This document shows, piece after piece, positions 39,704 through 50,966 of a stretch of 64,000 nucleotides of DNA (positions within the stretch are counted from its first letter, which is position 1; every line of letters begins with the position of its first letter). The stretch covers positions 1,116,001 through 1,180,000 of the forward strand of contig NAJO01000008.1 in the NCBI GenBank assembly GCA_002077065.1, read 5' to 3'. The translations under genes were made by a program, and so were the position numbers. A model generated the notes under the pieces. The model did no database searches, was not told the origin of the DNA, and worked only from the letters and a program-made list of their open reading frames with translations. The DNA is from Cryoendolithus antarcticus (Eukaryota > Ascomycota > Dothideomycetes > Cladosporiales > Cladosporiaceae).

Positions 39704-42386
39704 ATGGCGGCGACATACGCCGGCCAGAAACGCTCTTTCCACCAGATGCGAGATGTCGGAACTCTCCCGCTATCGACCGGCTCAACCACATCGACTTCAG
39801 GCGTTGCGTCTCCTCGAGGACACACGCCACATCTCGATAATGCGAGAGACACACCTGATCGAGCCAGCTTCGCGTCAGGCACCACCGAGCCAAGTTTCCG
39901 AGCAGCGTCCTTTGAGCCTGACGCGTCGGTCGTGCTGATTGGCGTGAAAGGCGTAGGCAAGAGTTCACTAGGCGTGTTAGCAGCGAATGCGTATCATCGC
40001 CGCTTGATTGAATCCGAGCGAGTGTTCTATGACACCACCGGTCAGACTGCAAATGCGTATCGTAAGCTCCACGGTGCTGTGGACTACCGGAAACGCCACG
40101 ATGAAGTCCTCGAACAGACATTCCAGCGCTATGGCAAGGACGCAGTCATCGTGCTCAGCTTTGCGGATCTCGAGCATGAGGGTGCGGGGCGTCTTCGACG
40201 ATATGCCGCGACTCACCCTGTGATACACATTATGAGAGATGTCAAAGGGGTTTCGGATTATCTGAAAGTCTGGACCGAGGATCGGGTCAAGCAGTTGCTG
40301 CGCATGAGTGGCCCCGTCATACGTGCATGTTCCAACTATGACTTCTTCAATCGCTCTGCGACAGACGATTCCTCGACCATGGATCTCGGCCGGGCTGATG
40401 AGCATGAGTGGTCAGAGGCTCGATCTGCGAATGGATCGTTCCTCACGCTGAAGCGAGCAGAGCGCGACTTCTTGAGACTGTTGCGGAACATTATCGGAGA
40501 CCACGATCGAGGACCGTCACACCAGTCGGCGTATCCCCTCTCTCAGATCCTTGTCGAGCAACGAACCTACACGTATTCAGTCGTGGTGCACTTTGACGCC
40601 GTGGTCAATGGCGAACTCGACCTTGAGGAAGTGCAGACTGGAGCAGACGCTGTGGAATTAGTCGTCCCAATCGACTTCGACAAGGCTAGCTCAGGTGCCA
40701 AAGTAGACCACAATCTAGTTGCGAAAGCCTTCGGTATCGTCAGGCGGGCAAGCATACTGCCAATTATTCTAAGTCTTGATGAGGCAAATGATAGCTCGAT
40801 AACATCGCGAGCACAGCAAGCCGAAATGATCAACGTCTTCCTCCGACTTGCCCCCGAATTCTGCACTGTCGATCTAGGGCTAGGTGACAATGTCGTTGAG
40901 CAGGTGACTAGCTGCAAAGGCTACACCAGAATCATTGGATTGAAGCACTTTGCGAAGCGACCTGGTCATGGCTGGAATGACTCTGAGTGTGTATACGTCT
41001 ACCACAATATGCAGCGGCTCGGATGCGATGTAGCTAAGTTGACCATGAGCACTACTATCGAGAACGACAACTTCGAAGTCAAAGCTTTCAAGCGAAGGAT
41101 TCGAGAGAACTCCAGCATACCCAGACTAACATGCTACAATACTGGCATCATTGGACGCACTTCCTTGTGCTTCAACTATGTGCTGACACCCACTCGCCCG
41201 GAAGGACCGCTCTCGGAGCTTGAACCTGACACGGATCAGCCACTCGTGACGGCGAAGCAACTTACTCATGCTCTCTTCGCTATCTTCAAACACGAGCCGA
41301 TGCATTTCTTCATCTATGGTCTGGACGTGAGTTGGTCATTGTCTCCAGCGATGCACAATGCAGCATACGCCGCTTGTGGTATGGCGCATCACTTTACCAC
41401 GATCTCATCCAATGGCATGGACGAACTTCAATCGATGATGTACAAGCACACTTTCGGAGGCTGTGCAGTCGTGCAACCATACAAGACTAAAGTCGTCTCC
41501 ATGATGACGGTCTTGAGTGCACATGCGGAGGCAATCGGCGCAGTCAACTCAGTGATCCCGATTCGCGAGCTGCTTGACGACACTAGTGTACCGGATGAGC
41601 TCAAGATTATGTCGACACGAAACAGAAGCGGTCCGGTCAAGGCACTATGGGGTGACAACACAGGTATGAACCAAATCCTAATATCGGCGACATACTCATA
41701 CTGACATCGGAGCAGACTGGATAGGCCTTCGAGCATGCGTCCGTCGCGGATTATCGCCTGCCAACACCGTCCGCTCGACCAGCACAGGCATCGTCTGTGG
41801 TGCCGGAGGGCAAGCACGCGCTGCTGTCTACGCTTTGCTGAGCCTCGGCGTGATGCACGTCTTTGTGGCGAATAGAACATTGTCTACAGCCCACGCACTT
41901 GCAGACCATTATAATAAGCTCATAGACTCCAAAGTCATCAAACACGCCATCGGCAACGACGGTACCAAGGCCCGCGTGAGGGTAATCGAGAGCTTCACCG
42001 ACTCTTGGCCAGCAGGCTTCAGTTTACCTACAATGGTAGTCTGCACAATCCCCTCGCAGAAGCCAGATAGCTCAGTCCCCTCGAACTTCACAGTCCCATC
42101 AAGCTGGCTACAAAATCCGACAGGCGGTGTTGCGGTCGAACTATCCTACAACCCCATGGTGACACCTTTCGTACTGCAAATGCGGGCCGAGGCTAAGCGC
42201 GGCTGGATATTGATGGATGGCTTCGATCACTTGCCAGAGCAGGCGTTCGCACAGTTTGAGCTGTTCACGGGACGGCGAGCGCCGCGCAAGCTGATGAGGG
42301 ATGTGGTGTTGGACCATTATCGGAATCAGCAGAAGGTCGATGATGGCGGTGGGGTGGAGCGGGAGAGAGCGTTCGCGGTGGACTGA
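39704..42386 (+). CDS. qutR: QutR repressor, degenerate AROM C-terminal three-domain protein
   Basis: Two exons, 39704-41663 and 41716-42386, give 876 residues (A. nidulans QutR is about 929). It resembles the last three domains of the pentafunctional AROM enzyme: a shikimate-kinase-like domain with P-loop VLIGVKGVGKSSLG near residues 77-90; a type I dehydroquinase-like domain (about 280-540, including FELVV-like AVELVVPIDF and LTCYNTGIIGRTS); and a shikimate-dehydrogenase-like domain with IYGLDVSWSLSPAMHNAAY and GIVCGAGGQARAAVYALLSLG across the intron. QutR binds QutA and blocks it when quinate-pathway metabolites are absent. About 70 disordered residues precede the P-loop. The TGTG..KSS loop is intact, but whether any domain keeps catalysis cannot be read directly. 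Confidence 0.94.
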
Positions 42387-42515
42387 TCACATCGCTGCGA
42401 GGCTCGACAAGGATTACGTTATATGTAGGCTGAAGTAGGTATTGATCAACCGCAGTGACCGCCCTTAGCATGAAAGTGCGAGCTGTTGAGTCAATTCAAA
42501 TCCACGATCGAGCCA

Positions 42516-44407
42516 TCAGATCGGGGTACCAGCGACCTGCAAAATGGTCAGTCTATCGTATCAGCTGTCGCTCGATAGCTGACATACTTTGAACGGATGC
42601 GCCTCCGTATTGAACACCCACTCATTCTTCCCGTTGTGATTCACCTGCCACTCAGCATCCGGCGCATGGATCAAGTAGCTGTACTTCAACACCTCCGCGA
42701 ACAAGAACGAATCCTGAAAGTTGGTGAAGTTACCACCGGCTGGGGCATTCACATTCGTTATCTCGGAGTAGCCTGAGCCGACGCGGGTGGTCTTGGTGAT
42801 GGCGAGGAAGGCGTTCCATGCCCACTGCAGGATATTTAGCATGGTACAAGCAAGTGGTTAGAAGCGGAGAGCTACCCACATCCTGATACACCCTCTTACC
42901 CGTAGCGCGATAAGCGTAGTAGAAGCTCTCAATCACCTCCGGCCGCAGAATGTACTGCGCATCCTCGATGTAGAATCCAGCCCGCTGATAGAATGCGCTC
43001 TGATTAAGTGGCACACTCGAAGCGTCCCAGGAGAATTGTTCGGGTCCGATGCCAGTGAGCATGCTGTTGTAAGTGTCTTCGCAGCCGGCGACGAGAGCGA
43101 GGCCGAAGTCGATGTATTCTTGTTGTTTCAGCACCAGGCCGCCGAGGATAAAGTTACCGCCGTCAAAGCAAGCGAGGTGACCACTTTGGAGCGTGAGATT
43201 CGTGCCGTTGAACTCGGCTAGGAACGTGAGATCGGGCCGCGAGGAGGGATGTGATGCCAGGTGAGCGATTGAGGAGTCGGCAGTGAGTACCCAGCTAAAG
43301 CTTCGTGAGTACATAACATTAACAGCCGATGGCTAGAGTACTTACCGATCTTTGTACTCTCCGAATCTGGATGAGTCGTACACGTACATCTAAGACTTCA
43401 ATTAGTACCAGATCCTTTGCATGACCTCACAATTCGTACCTTGATGAGGTACTCGTAGAAGCTGTCGTTGCCGCCGCCCCAGCCGCCATACGCATCGATG
43501 AACAGTCCATCACTGATATTGACGCTGCTTCCAAGCAGACCAGGCCACGGCTCCGAGGTCGCCGGCTGCGGGTCTAGAAGATAGCCCTCCGCTTTCTGTG
43601 TCAGTGCTGCATATGTGGGATTGCCTGACAGGTCCGACAAGTGCGTCCACTCCAGCACTAAAGTACCGATAGTCGCCAGTCCATTGTTCGTCGCGCCGTC
43701 ATTACTGCGATTGCCGAAGAAGAGGTTATTGTACGGGATGCCAGTAGGCGTATCGAACGCGTATGATAGATTGTTCGCGAGATTCACTGCTTGCTCGAGA
43801 AGCACATCGACCTTACTGCTGTCGTGACAGAGATAGGCGAGAGGTCCCTTCAACAAGTCGTAGCCGGACAGCAGACCGCCTACGTAGCGGATGGTGGTCT
43901 CGAAGAGACTGACTGGCTCGTCTTCGTAGCTGACGGACCAATCTATGGTTGGGATATGGTCCAGGATCTCATTGACGATGGTTGGGTTCTCCATGAGCAG
44001 GGCTGTAGACAGAGCGTCAAGTGCTGATGCACCCCAGCCATTGCTGTACACACCGCGTCAGCCGTGTCCCCCCATGAGCCAGCGATTGCGAGGACCCACC
44101 GAGAGTTGCCGAATGTATTGTTCACAGGGTACAATTCATCGTTCGGGAAGGCATATCTGGTACAGTCAGCTCAGGCTCTTTGGAGGTGCTGCAGCTCATT
44201 TGCGCACTGGTAGTAGCCATCCCACGCAGTCTGAAAAGCTTGCTTGACAGCACTTGCTCGCTGTCTGGCCTCCGATTGTGACTCGGACTGACCACCCTGA
44301 CCGCCCTTCCCGCTTTCCCAACCATGATAAGGTGGCCAATTCCAGGGCAGACAAGTCGCGATGCCACTGCATGCGCTGATGGCCGCTAGAATTGACAATG
44401 ATCGCAT
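42516..44407 (-). CDS. Secreted GH47 class I alpha-1,2-mannosidase
   Basis: Seven exons (minus order 44407-44208, 44156-44100, 44043-43440, 43389-43346, 43294-42880, 42824-42588, 42536-42516) give 525 residues; every junction is in phase. A signal peptide ([19 protein letters not shown]) is followed by the catalytic alpha/alpha barrel: [115 protein letters not shown] and NTEAHPFK near the C-terminus. These are the standard GH47 motifs with the acid residues and the Ca-binding Thr. It trims alpha-1,2-mannose from N-glycans; the cleavable signal and short N-terminus suggest a secreted or vacuolar enzyme rather than the ER membrane type. Alternative acceptor at 43301 would add two residues. Confidence 0.93.
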
Positions 44408-45274
44408 TGTGACGTTGGATCCAGTTCGTCGAGGACCAACCTGAAGACAGCAGTGGCCTCGATTCTGGAAGTCTTAGTCGTGCCCTGGACGTATCGAATC
44501 GTCTCTTTGCCTCTATCGAAATCTGATCGCCTTCGTGGGAGCGACGATCGCAAGCGGTAGAAACGCTACAAAAGCCTGGCAGAAGTCAGCGGTGACGTCC
44601 ATTGAAAACGGAATGCCCGAGGACGTACTATAGATACTCTAGTACTCTGCACAATGTCACATTATTCTCCACCTGGCATCCCACAAGCAAGACATACTCC
44701 GCATCCTCTTCATGCAGGCTTCCGGACTATTGACGGCATGATCATGATGCATGACCGGAGCTGCCTTCCACCGCATGTCCAACGTTCTGTCACGTAGGAG
44801 CGACATAGAGTTCGTACTTGCAAAGTGTTGTGTAGTCTTGCGCTTTCTGCCTCCCTCTACACGATGGCGGCTGAACGACTGCTGTATACGTCTGTTGCAT
44901 TGCTCTGACGCGGTGAGTTGACCGTACCTGGCACCACGGCGAAGCTAGATTTGCGATCACCGGAATGAGGTACGACATGACGGCAAGAGGACAGGAACAG
45001 GTAGGGATCCGCTCAAGGATCGTAAAGCTTCGACAAACATCTGCGGGGTTGAAGTGCGGAGATCTGCAGGTGTTCACCAAGCCGGCTCCACTTCATGTAA
45101 ACATTGATGATGAGCGTATGTCCATGGAGTGGGAGGAAAGGGACGACCGAGTGGGTGGAATGCTGCGTTGGTTACAATATGTAACGTATCATCATTATGC
45201 GCATTCCAGCTGACCCCTGAATGACGGACAAACTTGCGACACCCGTGTCCCACACGCCCCTCGCCCACCACCAG
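44408..45274. other. Intergenic
   Basis: 867 nt between the mannosidase start and the kinase stop. No gene, tRNA or repeat could be supported. Confidence 0.45.
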
Positions 45275-46990
45275 TCACGCTCCAAGCATGAAATGATCAC
45301 TGTTCAACAGACTCTCGCTAGCCACAAAGCTGAAGCCGCCGAACGGGTTGTTCTCCATCTGCGCGTACCCATCCACCATGCTTTCATCCTTGCCTCCACG
45401 CAACATGACCGGACTGAGCGGTAGATCCGTGAAGCTCGTGCTGAAGTTCTCCGCCAACTCGGGATCAGTGATGATGGGCTGAATTGGCGGCGTGACTTCC
45501 CTGCGCTCGAGAGCTACCCAATCGATGCGGCGGAAGAAGCGATGCGCCTTGAGAGCTTTGAGGTCTTTGCTGGTAGTACCGCCGAGTCGCTTCGCTGGCT
45601 CCTTGCGCAGTAAGCGCGTAAGCAGATCCTTCGCGTCTGGACTGAGAAAGTATGGCAGCGAGAGCTTCTGCTTAAGGATGTTTTGCTGGATCTTGGCATG
45701 GTTGTTGCCTCCAAACGGCGGGCTGCCGGTGAGGAAGTCGAAGCCGATAGCGCCGAGTGACCACCAGTCAACGGCAAAGTCGTAGGCAATGCCCTGCACG
45801 ACTTCGGGAGCCATGTACTCGATCGTGCCGAGGACGCTGTTCGTGCGCGCATCGTCCTCTAGTGCGACTTTGGAGAGGCCGAAGTCGGTAAGCAGGAGGT
45901 GACCTTCAGCATCGAGCAGGCAATTCTCGGGTTTGAGGTCACGGTAGATGACGCGCACGTTGTGATGCAGGTGCTCCAATGCCAGGACCATCTCAGCCAT
46001 GTAGAACGCCGCGGTCTCTTCCGAGAACATGCGCTCAAGCTTGAGATGATGGAACAGCTCGCCTCCTTGTGCGTACTCGAGGATCAAGTACAGCCTCTCC
46101 TGATCCTGAAAGGCGTAGTAGAGCTTGACTACAAACGGGTGACGGTTCACGGATTCCAGAATCACTCGCTCAGTCTTCGTCTGCTCGACAAGTCGCTTGT
46201 GGACAGTGAGTGATGCCTTCTTGAACTGCTTCTGAGCGTACAAGCGACCAGTCGCATGCTGCTTGACAAGGTGAACAGTCCCGAACGCGCCTTTGCCGAG
46301 ACAGCGCAATGACTCGAAGTCGTCAGCGCACATTTTGCGGTGGATGCAAGCATTTCGCACGCCGCCTTCAATGGCATGCGAAGCATAGATCGGAGTGCGA
46401 CTGCCGGCTTCGAGACTGGCGAAGTCCTCGTCAAGTGGGACTTCGTAGCTGTCCATCTCCGTTGTGTCTCCATCGCTGCCTCGTGTCGATGGAGACGCGA
46501 CGCTATCACATCCCACCGAGTGACTGGACATGACGCGTGACAGAGTGTTGACTGGCCGGTTACTGTCCAACGCGAGGGCATCTAGTCTTGCCTTCAGCGC
46601 CGCAATGCCTCCATTCGGGGTCGCAGCACGCATTGCCGGGCTGTTCGTCAGACTCTCGGTATCGCGCATACGCGTAGCTCCCATGTACGGCGTAGGCGCT
46701 GCGGACATGTCCGACTCCTCTCCGCCCGACGTGACAGGGGTGTGGAAACCTCTGATGATGTGCGTTGCCGGCGCGCCCGGCGCCATACCATTGGCGAGCT
46801 TCTTGTTCCGCTTTCTACGCTTCTTAGCCGCTTTCTGGATAGCTTCATGGTCAAGCTTGGGAATTGGCATATGTTCGTCGTTCTGGACGATGGGTGCGAT
46901 TGGCCGGGGCGAGGCGATGCGGATCGGGGGTGACTGGTAGGCTCTCAGGGCAGGAAAGTCGCCATCCATGTCCATATCCATAGCCGGCAT
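45275..46990 (-). CDS. AGC protein kinase, Psk1/S6K-like
   Basis: A single exon of 571 residues. A disordered N-terminus of about 225 residues contains a basic stretch AAKKRRKRNKKLANG. The kinase domain starts near DDFESLRCLGKGAFGTVHLV and has all key motifs: glycine loop GKGAFG, YAQKQFKKASL with the ATP lysine, catalytic loop VIYRDLKPENCLL, LTDFGLSK, and an activation segment SVLGTIEYMAPE. The AGC C-terminal tail ends with the hydrophobic motif NPFGGFSFV, where the Ser would be the TORC-type phosphosite. This layout fits fungal Psk1 (S6-kinase-like), which responds to nutrients through TOR; a different RSK-like AGC group is the alternative. Confidence 0.9.
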   Translation of the reverse strand: MPAMDMDMDGDFPALRAYQSPPIRIASPRPIAPIVQNDEHMPIPKLDHEAIQKAAKKRRKRNKKLANGMAPGAPATHIIRGFHTPVTSGGEESDMSAAPTPYMGATRMRDTESLTNSPAMRAATPNGGIAALKARLDALALDSNRPVNTLSRVMSSHSVGCDSVASPSTRGSDGDTTEMDSYEVPLDEDFASLEAGSRTPIYASHAIEGGVRNACIHRKMCADDFESLRCLGKGAFGTVHLVKQHATGRLYAQKQFKKASLTVHKRLVEQTKTERVILESVNRHPFVVKLYYAFQDQERLYLILEYAQGGELFHHLKLERMFSEETAAFYMAEMVLALEHLHHNVRVIYRDLKPENCLLDAEGHLLLTDFGLSKVALEDDARTNSVLGTIEYMAPEVVQGIAYDFAVDWWSLGAIGFDFLTGSPPFGGNNHAKIQQNILKQKLSLPYFLSPDAKDLLTRLLRKEPAKRLGGTTSKDLKALKAHRFFRRIDWVALERREVTPPIQPIITDPELAENFSTSFTDLPLSPVMLRGGKDESMVDGYAQMENNPFGGFSFVASESLLNSDHFMLGA

Positions 46991-47882
46991 AGTTGCGGAT
47001 ATTGATTTCGCGACTTCCTTCTGCTTTATGTGTATCGTGAGGCGAACGCGTTCATTGACTGAATTGTGCTGACATTCACGTCGTGATACTTCTCGTCGCG
47101 TCTATGCTTTCGCCCACCTTTCAAGGTGGGCTCTCTACCGCAAGCAACCAGTCCAAGTTGGCGAAGCTGGCGTCCGCCCTTGAAAGTCCTCCAGAGAGCA
47201 ACCCGAATGGAGTAAGCTGGTCCCTAAATTGGGAAAACGCGGTGGTGATCTCGATCGTGTGGTGGCCCATGAATGTTGGTGCTGTGATTGATGTGAAGTC
47301 TGTGGTCGCCGAGTATGCTGCTCGGCGGTTGATACTGCGTAGTAGGCTGAGTGAGTAATGTTGAATCGATGTGTTTCCCTCGCGAGCGGCAAGGCATAGG
47401 AAAGTACAAACCAGCGGCCTCGAGTTGGTACTAGCGCGACGGATGCGGCGGGCGGACCTCACTCGGCCGAGCCTTAATTTAGCATCAGCAAGATGGCTTG
47501 GCGCTCAATCTACCAACGCTGTTCCATTGCAACCCTTTACACGTCACGCAAGTGCCAGGAATCAACGCAGCTTACCTTGATCAACTCAAGGTCCCAGTGG
47601 GATGAGTCAGTGGCACTCCGCTTAGCTGGCTGAGCTGAAATCGATGAGTGCTGCGATCTGTCAGAAAGTGGCAGGCGACATCCAATCATTGCTTGAGCAT
47701 GCGCCCCTTTACCGGTACTGCAGATGCACAAGCTGTGTACGTGCTCAACCGCTACAATGGCTCGAGTCCATGCTTGCCGACTGATCGAATACTCATCCTC
47801 TCACCTGAGCCACGTAGCAGTCGATGCTCCGCGTCCGCTGCTCCCATCTTCTACAGTGCTACCCTAGGAAGTGCTACTTTAG
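46991..47882. other. Intergenic with a perfect 8-bp-arm palindrome
   Basis: 892 nt between the divergent kinase and F-box genes. CCCACCTT-TC-AAGGTGGG at 47113-47130 is a near-perfect inverted repeat about 125 nt upstream of the kinase start and could be a factor binding site. No gene was recognised. Confidence 0.35.
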
Positions 47883-48347
47883 ATGGCGCCTCCGGCCGAG
47901 TTACCTGGCGATAAGACCACCATCACCCTCAGTCGTCACTCCTATCGTCGTTTGGTCCGCCGCACCAACAAGCTCATGCGCCTCGCTGATTCGCTCGATG
48001 CCAACTACGATGTACTCAAGGATCTTCGCGAAGCTCTGTTGCAACCACTGACCGAGATCGTCGCGTTCCCTGGATCGACAATTACGTCGGACATAGTCAT
48101 GCGAGAGTTCGAAACAGCTGAACTCGTGGTCGAGATCTTCGCGCATCTAGACGCGCTGGAATTGATAGCCTTCAAAGTCACGAGCCTCATTTTCGGCAAT
48201 GTTGTTCAACGATCTCGCGTGGCTTTACGCCAAATGTTTCTCGAACCATGTCTTCTTCTCGTGGGTCGAGATTGCATTATTTGTCTCCATAATTCTGTCA
48301 TGAACGGTGCTACAGCCTTAGAGTGTTGTACAAAGATAAGGCAGTAA
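47883..48347 (+). CDS. Short F-box-like protein, probably truncated paralogue
   Basis: A single frame of 154 residues. A basic helical N-terminus (LSRHSYRRLVRRTNKLMRLA) is followed by an F-box-like segment FETAELVVEIFAHLDALEL, IAFKVTSLIF and VALRQMFLEP. F-box proteins link substrates to SCF ubiquitin ligases through Skp1. The same arrangement, with similar spacing, recurs in the gene 360 nt downstream, so the two are likely tandem duplicates. Family character ends right after QMFLEP; the last 35 residues look unrelated, which suggests loss of the original C-terminal part. Many filamentous fungi carry expanded sets of such short F-box genes. Confidence 0.6.
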   Translation: MAPPAELPGDKTTITLSRHSYRRLVRRTNKLMRLADSLDANYDVLKDLREALLQPLTEIVAFPGSTITSDIVMREFETAELVVEIFAHLDALELIAFKVTSLIFGNVVQRSRVALRQMFLEPCLLLVGRDCIICLHNSVMNGATALECCTKIRQ

Positions 48348-48708
48348 CGCCTCTAGGACGACATGATTGATCTTTGTAACCATAGCACCCGGCTGTGGAG
48401 AGGTCACTGTTGTGTGAGTAGCATCCGCAAAGTCGAATATGCTGCTGGGCTCAATACACCATGAGGATATGTAACAATAATACGATAGGCAGCAGCCAGT
48501 CAGGTCATCATTTCCTGAAGCCGTGCCGCATGAAAATGACGAGCCTGAAGCTCTCGCGCATGGGATGCTGCATGAGGACCTGGGATTGGCCGCAGAAATC
48601 TGCGCGTCGAGCTTGGTGGGATATAAGGTAAGACCCTGGTTCGACTTAAGTTCACTCTTATTCTTCCAAAGATCAAGCTGGTTTGTAAGACCACGATCAC
48701 TTCATATA
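48348..48708. other. Spacer between tandem F-box genes
   Basis: 361 nt. The downstream frame stays open backwards through most of it, with an earlier ATG at 48565, so part of this could belong to the second F-box gene. No other gene is seen. Confidence 0.35.
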
Positions 48709-49961
48709 ATGGCGCTTATCTTGCACGAGCCAGACAATCGACACATCCCTGGCAGTGCTATTCGACTGCAGCATCACCGTCGCCTCCTGCATCAGACGGA
48801 GCACCTCATCGATAGTATTGACAGCTACGTTCCAGAAGTTGAGCGTCTACTGGAAGTTCACCGCATGCTCTTACAGGTACCTCAGAGCACCGAGTTCAAG
48901 TCTCCTTCGCCAGAGGAAGTGGATGCTGTAATGAGAGTGTTCGAAGTTGCCGAGCTCGCTGATGGCATCTTCAAGCATCTAGGTATCATGGACCTCATCA
49001 CGTTTCAGAGGACGAGCAGCCGTATCCGCGCAGTCATTTCAGGCTCCGACGTTGCACAACGACGGATGTTCTTGCAGCCAGACGTGGCCACAGAGACTTC
49101 ACCATGCTGGACCAGCGCATCGAACGCTGCATGCTGGGTATGCCGACCTGGGACATTAGCAAGGCCGACTGTGAACCAAGCTTTAACCCCTTCAGCCAGT
49201 TGTTGCAGGACATGACTTATCCACCGCCAGTGGTGGTGGATGACTCGATGGACGACGAACCGTCGCCAACACAACCAGAGCAGCAGCTGAGTCTCGCCAT
49301 CAAAGTCCGGCATGAGAACCTGCACGATCCCCAGATGCATGTACCTCCGTCACTACGGGCGTTGTATATCTGCCAGCCGCCAGTCATGACACTCCATATC
49401 CGCCCGCAATGCGACTGTCATACCAAGAACCACGCCAGTCGCTCGCACGCCCCACTCGGCGATACGATCACGAGTGTCAAGGGTATCACCCTGGGAGAGA
49501 TCTTGGACGTCGCTCACGCACACAGCGTAGCGCATCGCTTGTGCCCCCGCGCCTCCACAGACGATCACGACAGCAAGGGCAACGTGCGAGTCGGTTTCGT
49601 GCTCAGCGCGAAGTTGCAGCTGAGTGCCTCGGATCCGCTCGTTCGGTTATGGAAATCTCGAACCGACGAACAGAAGCGCTCCAAGAAGGTCACCGCTGCG
49701 AAGAAGGCGCTGTTCGGTGCCTACACCCGCGCCAAAGTTAGCGGTATGCTTGAGTACCCGTTCGCGCGACCTGCTGGGAGGAAGATGCTGACGAAGGGGC
49801 CAGCAGCCAAGAAGACTGATAGCAGTAAGCCCATTCCAACGTTCGCGGAGTGGCAAGACTCCCATATGAAGACCATTGCAGACGCGGAGGGGATGCAGGA
49901 TCAGCGGAAGGGAAGGATATCGCTGACACGCATTCGTGAAAGGGACGTGGGTTACGTTTGA
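48709..49961 (+). CDS. F-box protein gene with a reading-frame break
   Basis: ATG 48709 begins a product aligned by eye with the upstream paralogue (HRRLLHQTEHLIDSID). Its F-box reads FEVAELADGIFKHLGIMDL, ITFQRTSSRIRAVISGSDV and RRMFLQP. From about 49090 the conserved-looking reading shifts to another frame (GHRDFTMLDQRIERCML onward) and continues open to the stop at 49961 through a basic C-terminus. Two explanations fit: a one-base indel making a pseudogene, or an in-phase 56-nt GT..AG intron from about 49023 to 49078 (ending TTCTTGCAG) that would remove the end of the F-box. Unspliced, the product stops at 49215. The ATG at 48565 is an alternative start. Confidence 0.5.
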
Positions 49962-49985
49962 GCAGTATCGGGCGGTTCCATGCCC

Positions 49986-50966
49986 TCACTCGTCCATCTG
50001 CCACATGTACTCCAGCTCCTTGCGATCCTTAGCTTTATTCCGCGCCGCAAACCACTTCCTCTCAAACCCGTTCCCTCTGTCCACGCCATCCCATCTCCAT
50101 CCAGGCCGTATGCCATATCGATTCGGCTCAAATGCACCTTCGTAGCTCTTCCCACCTCCCTTCACCTTCCCCGCACTCTTCATCTCCCCACTCGACGACT
50201 TCTTACTACCAATCAACTTCGCCATCGGATCATTCCACCGCTCCCGCTCCCTCAACTCATCATTCAACTTCGCATCATCCGCATACCTCGCAACGCCCAT
50301 AACCTTCGCCTCGACCAGCGCCTCTTTCCTCTCCTGCGCCTGCCGCTTCTGCACGTCACCCTTCTGATTCTCGATCGCCTCAGCCTTCTTCCGCTCCTCT
50401 TCCTCGGCTTTCGCCCGCAGCTCCGCGCGCTTCATCGCGACGTTTATGATCCTTCCAGAAGCATCGCGATAGATCGTCTCTTGTGCTTTGCCTGTTGGGT
50501 CTAACCCGGCGTCTGTCATGGCTTTCTTCTCCGCTCTCTCTTTCCGCCGTACCGCTGCAGTGACTTGCTCCGCTGATTGTAAACCTGCCATAGCCCCATT
50601 TGCCATAGCGTCTCCCTCTATCACAGCCGGCGCCTCATCATCGTCCTCATCCCGGGCATTCTTCTCCGCTTGCGCGTCTGCCAGTATGGCGTCTGCAGCT
50701 GCTTGCTCGGCGTCTTTTGGCGCTTCGACGCCTATGCGCAGCCATTTTGACTTCTTGCTCGCTTTATTCTGGTGGGTTGAGCCTGCTATCGTGGGACCAT
50801 CGTCGTCTTCATCGGAGTTTTGGGTTGGGTTCGTCCAGTCTTCTGTTTCGGCTGTGATTGAGAGGCCGGAGAGTCCCGGGTCAGTTTTGCGTGAGCGTTT
50901 GCGCTTTTTGGAGGGGCCAGGGTCGGCGGAGAGGTAGTTCTTCGCGAGGTAGTCCGAGAGGGCCAT
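49986..50966 (-). CDS. bud13: Pre-mRNA-splicing factor Bud13/Cwc26
   Basis: A single exon of 326 residues. It starts MALSDYLAKNYLSADPG, a typical family opening, followed by a Lys/Arg-rich stretch, acidic blocks, and the conserved C-terminal domain: ETIYRDASGRIINVAMKRAE, a long charged helix, RYADDAKLNDELRERERWNDPM and the end motif EPNRYGIRPGWRWDGVDRGN then FERKWFAARN. Bud13 is part of the RES complex (with Ist3 and Pml1) in the activated spliceosome, in the nucleus. The length agrees with fungal Cwc26 (about 260-340). Confidence 0.95.
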   Translation of the reverse strand: MALSDYLAKNYLSADPGPSKKRKRSRKTDPGLSGLSITAETEDWTNPTQNSDEDDDGPTIAGSTHQNKASKKSKWLRIGVEAPKDAEQAAADAILADAQAEKNARDEDDDEAPAVIEGDAMANGAMAGLQSAEQVTAAVRRKERAEKKAMTDAGLDPTGKAQETIYRDASGRIINVAMKRAELRAKAEEEERKKAEAIENQKGDVQKRQAQERKEALVEAKVMGVARYADDAKLNDELRERERWNDPMAKLIGSKKSSSGEMKSAGKVKGGGKSYEGAFEPNRYGIRPGWRWDGVDRGNGFERKWFAARNKAKDRKELEYMWQMDE

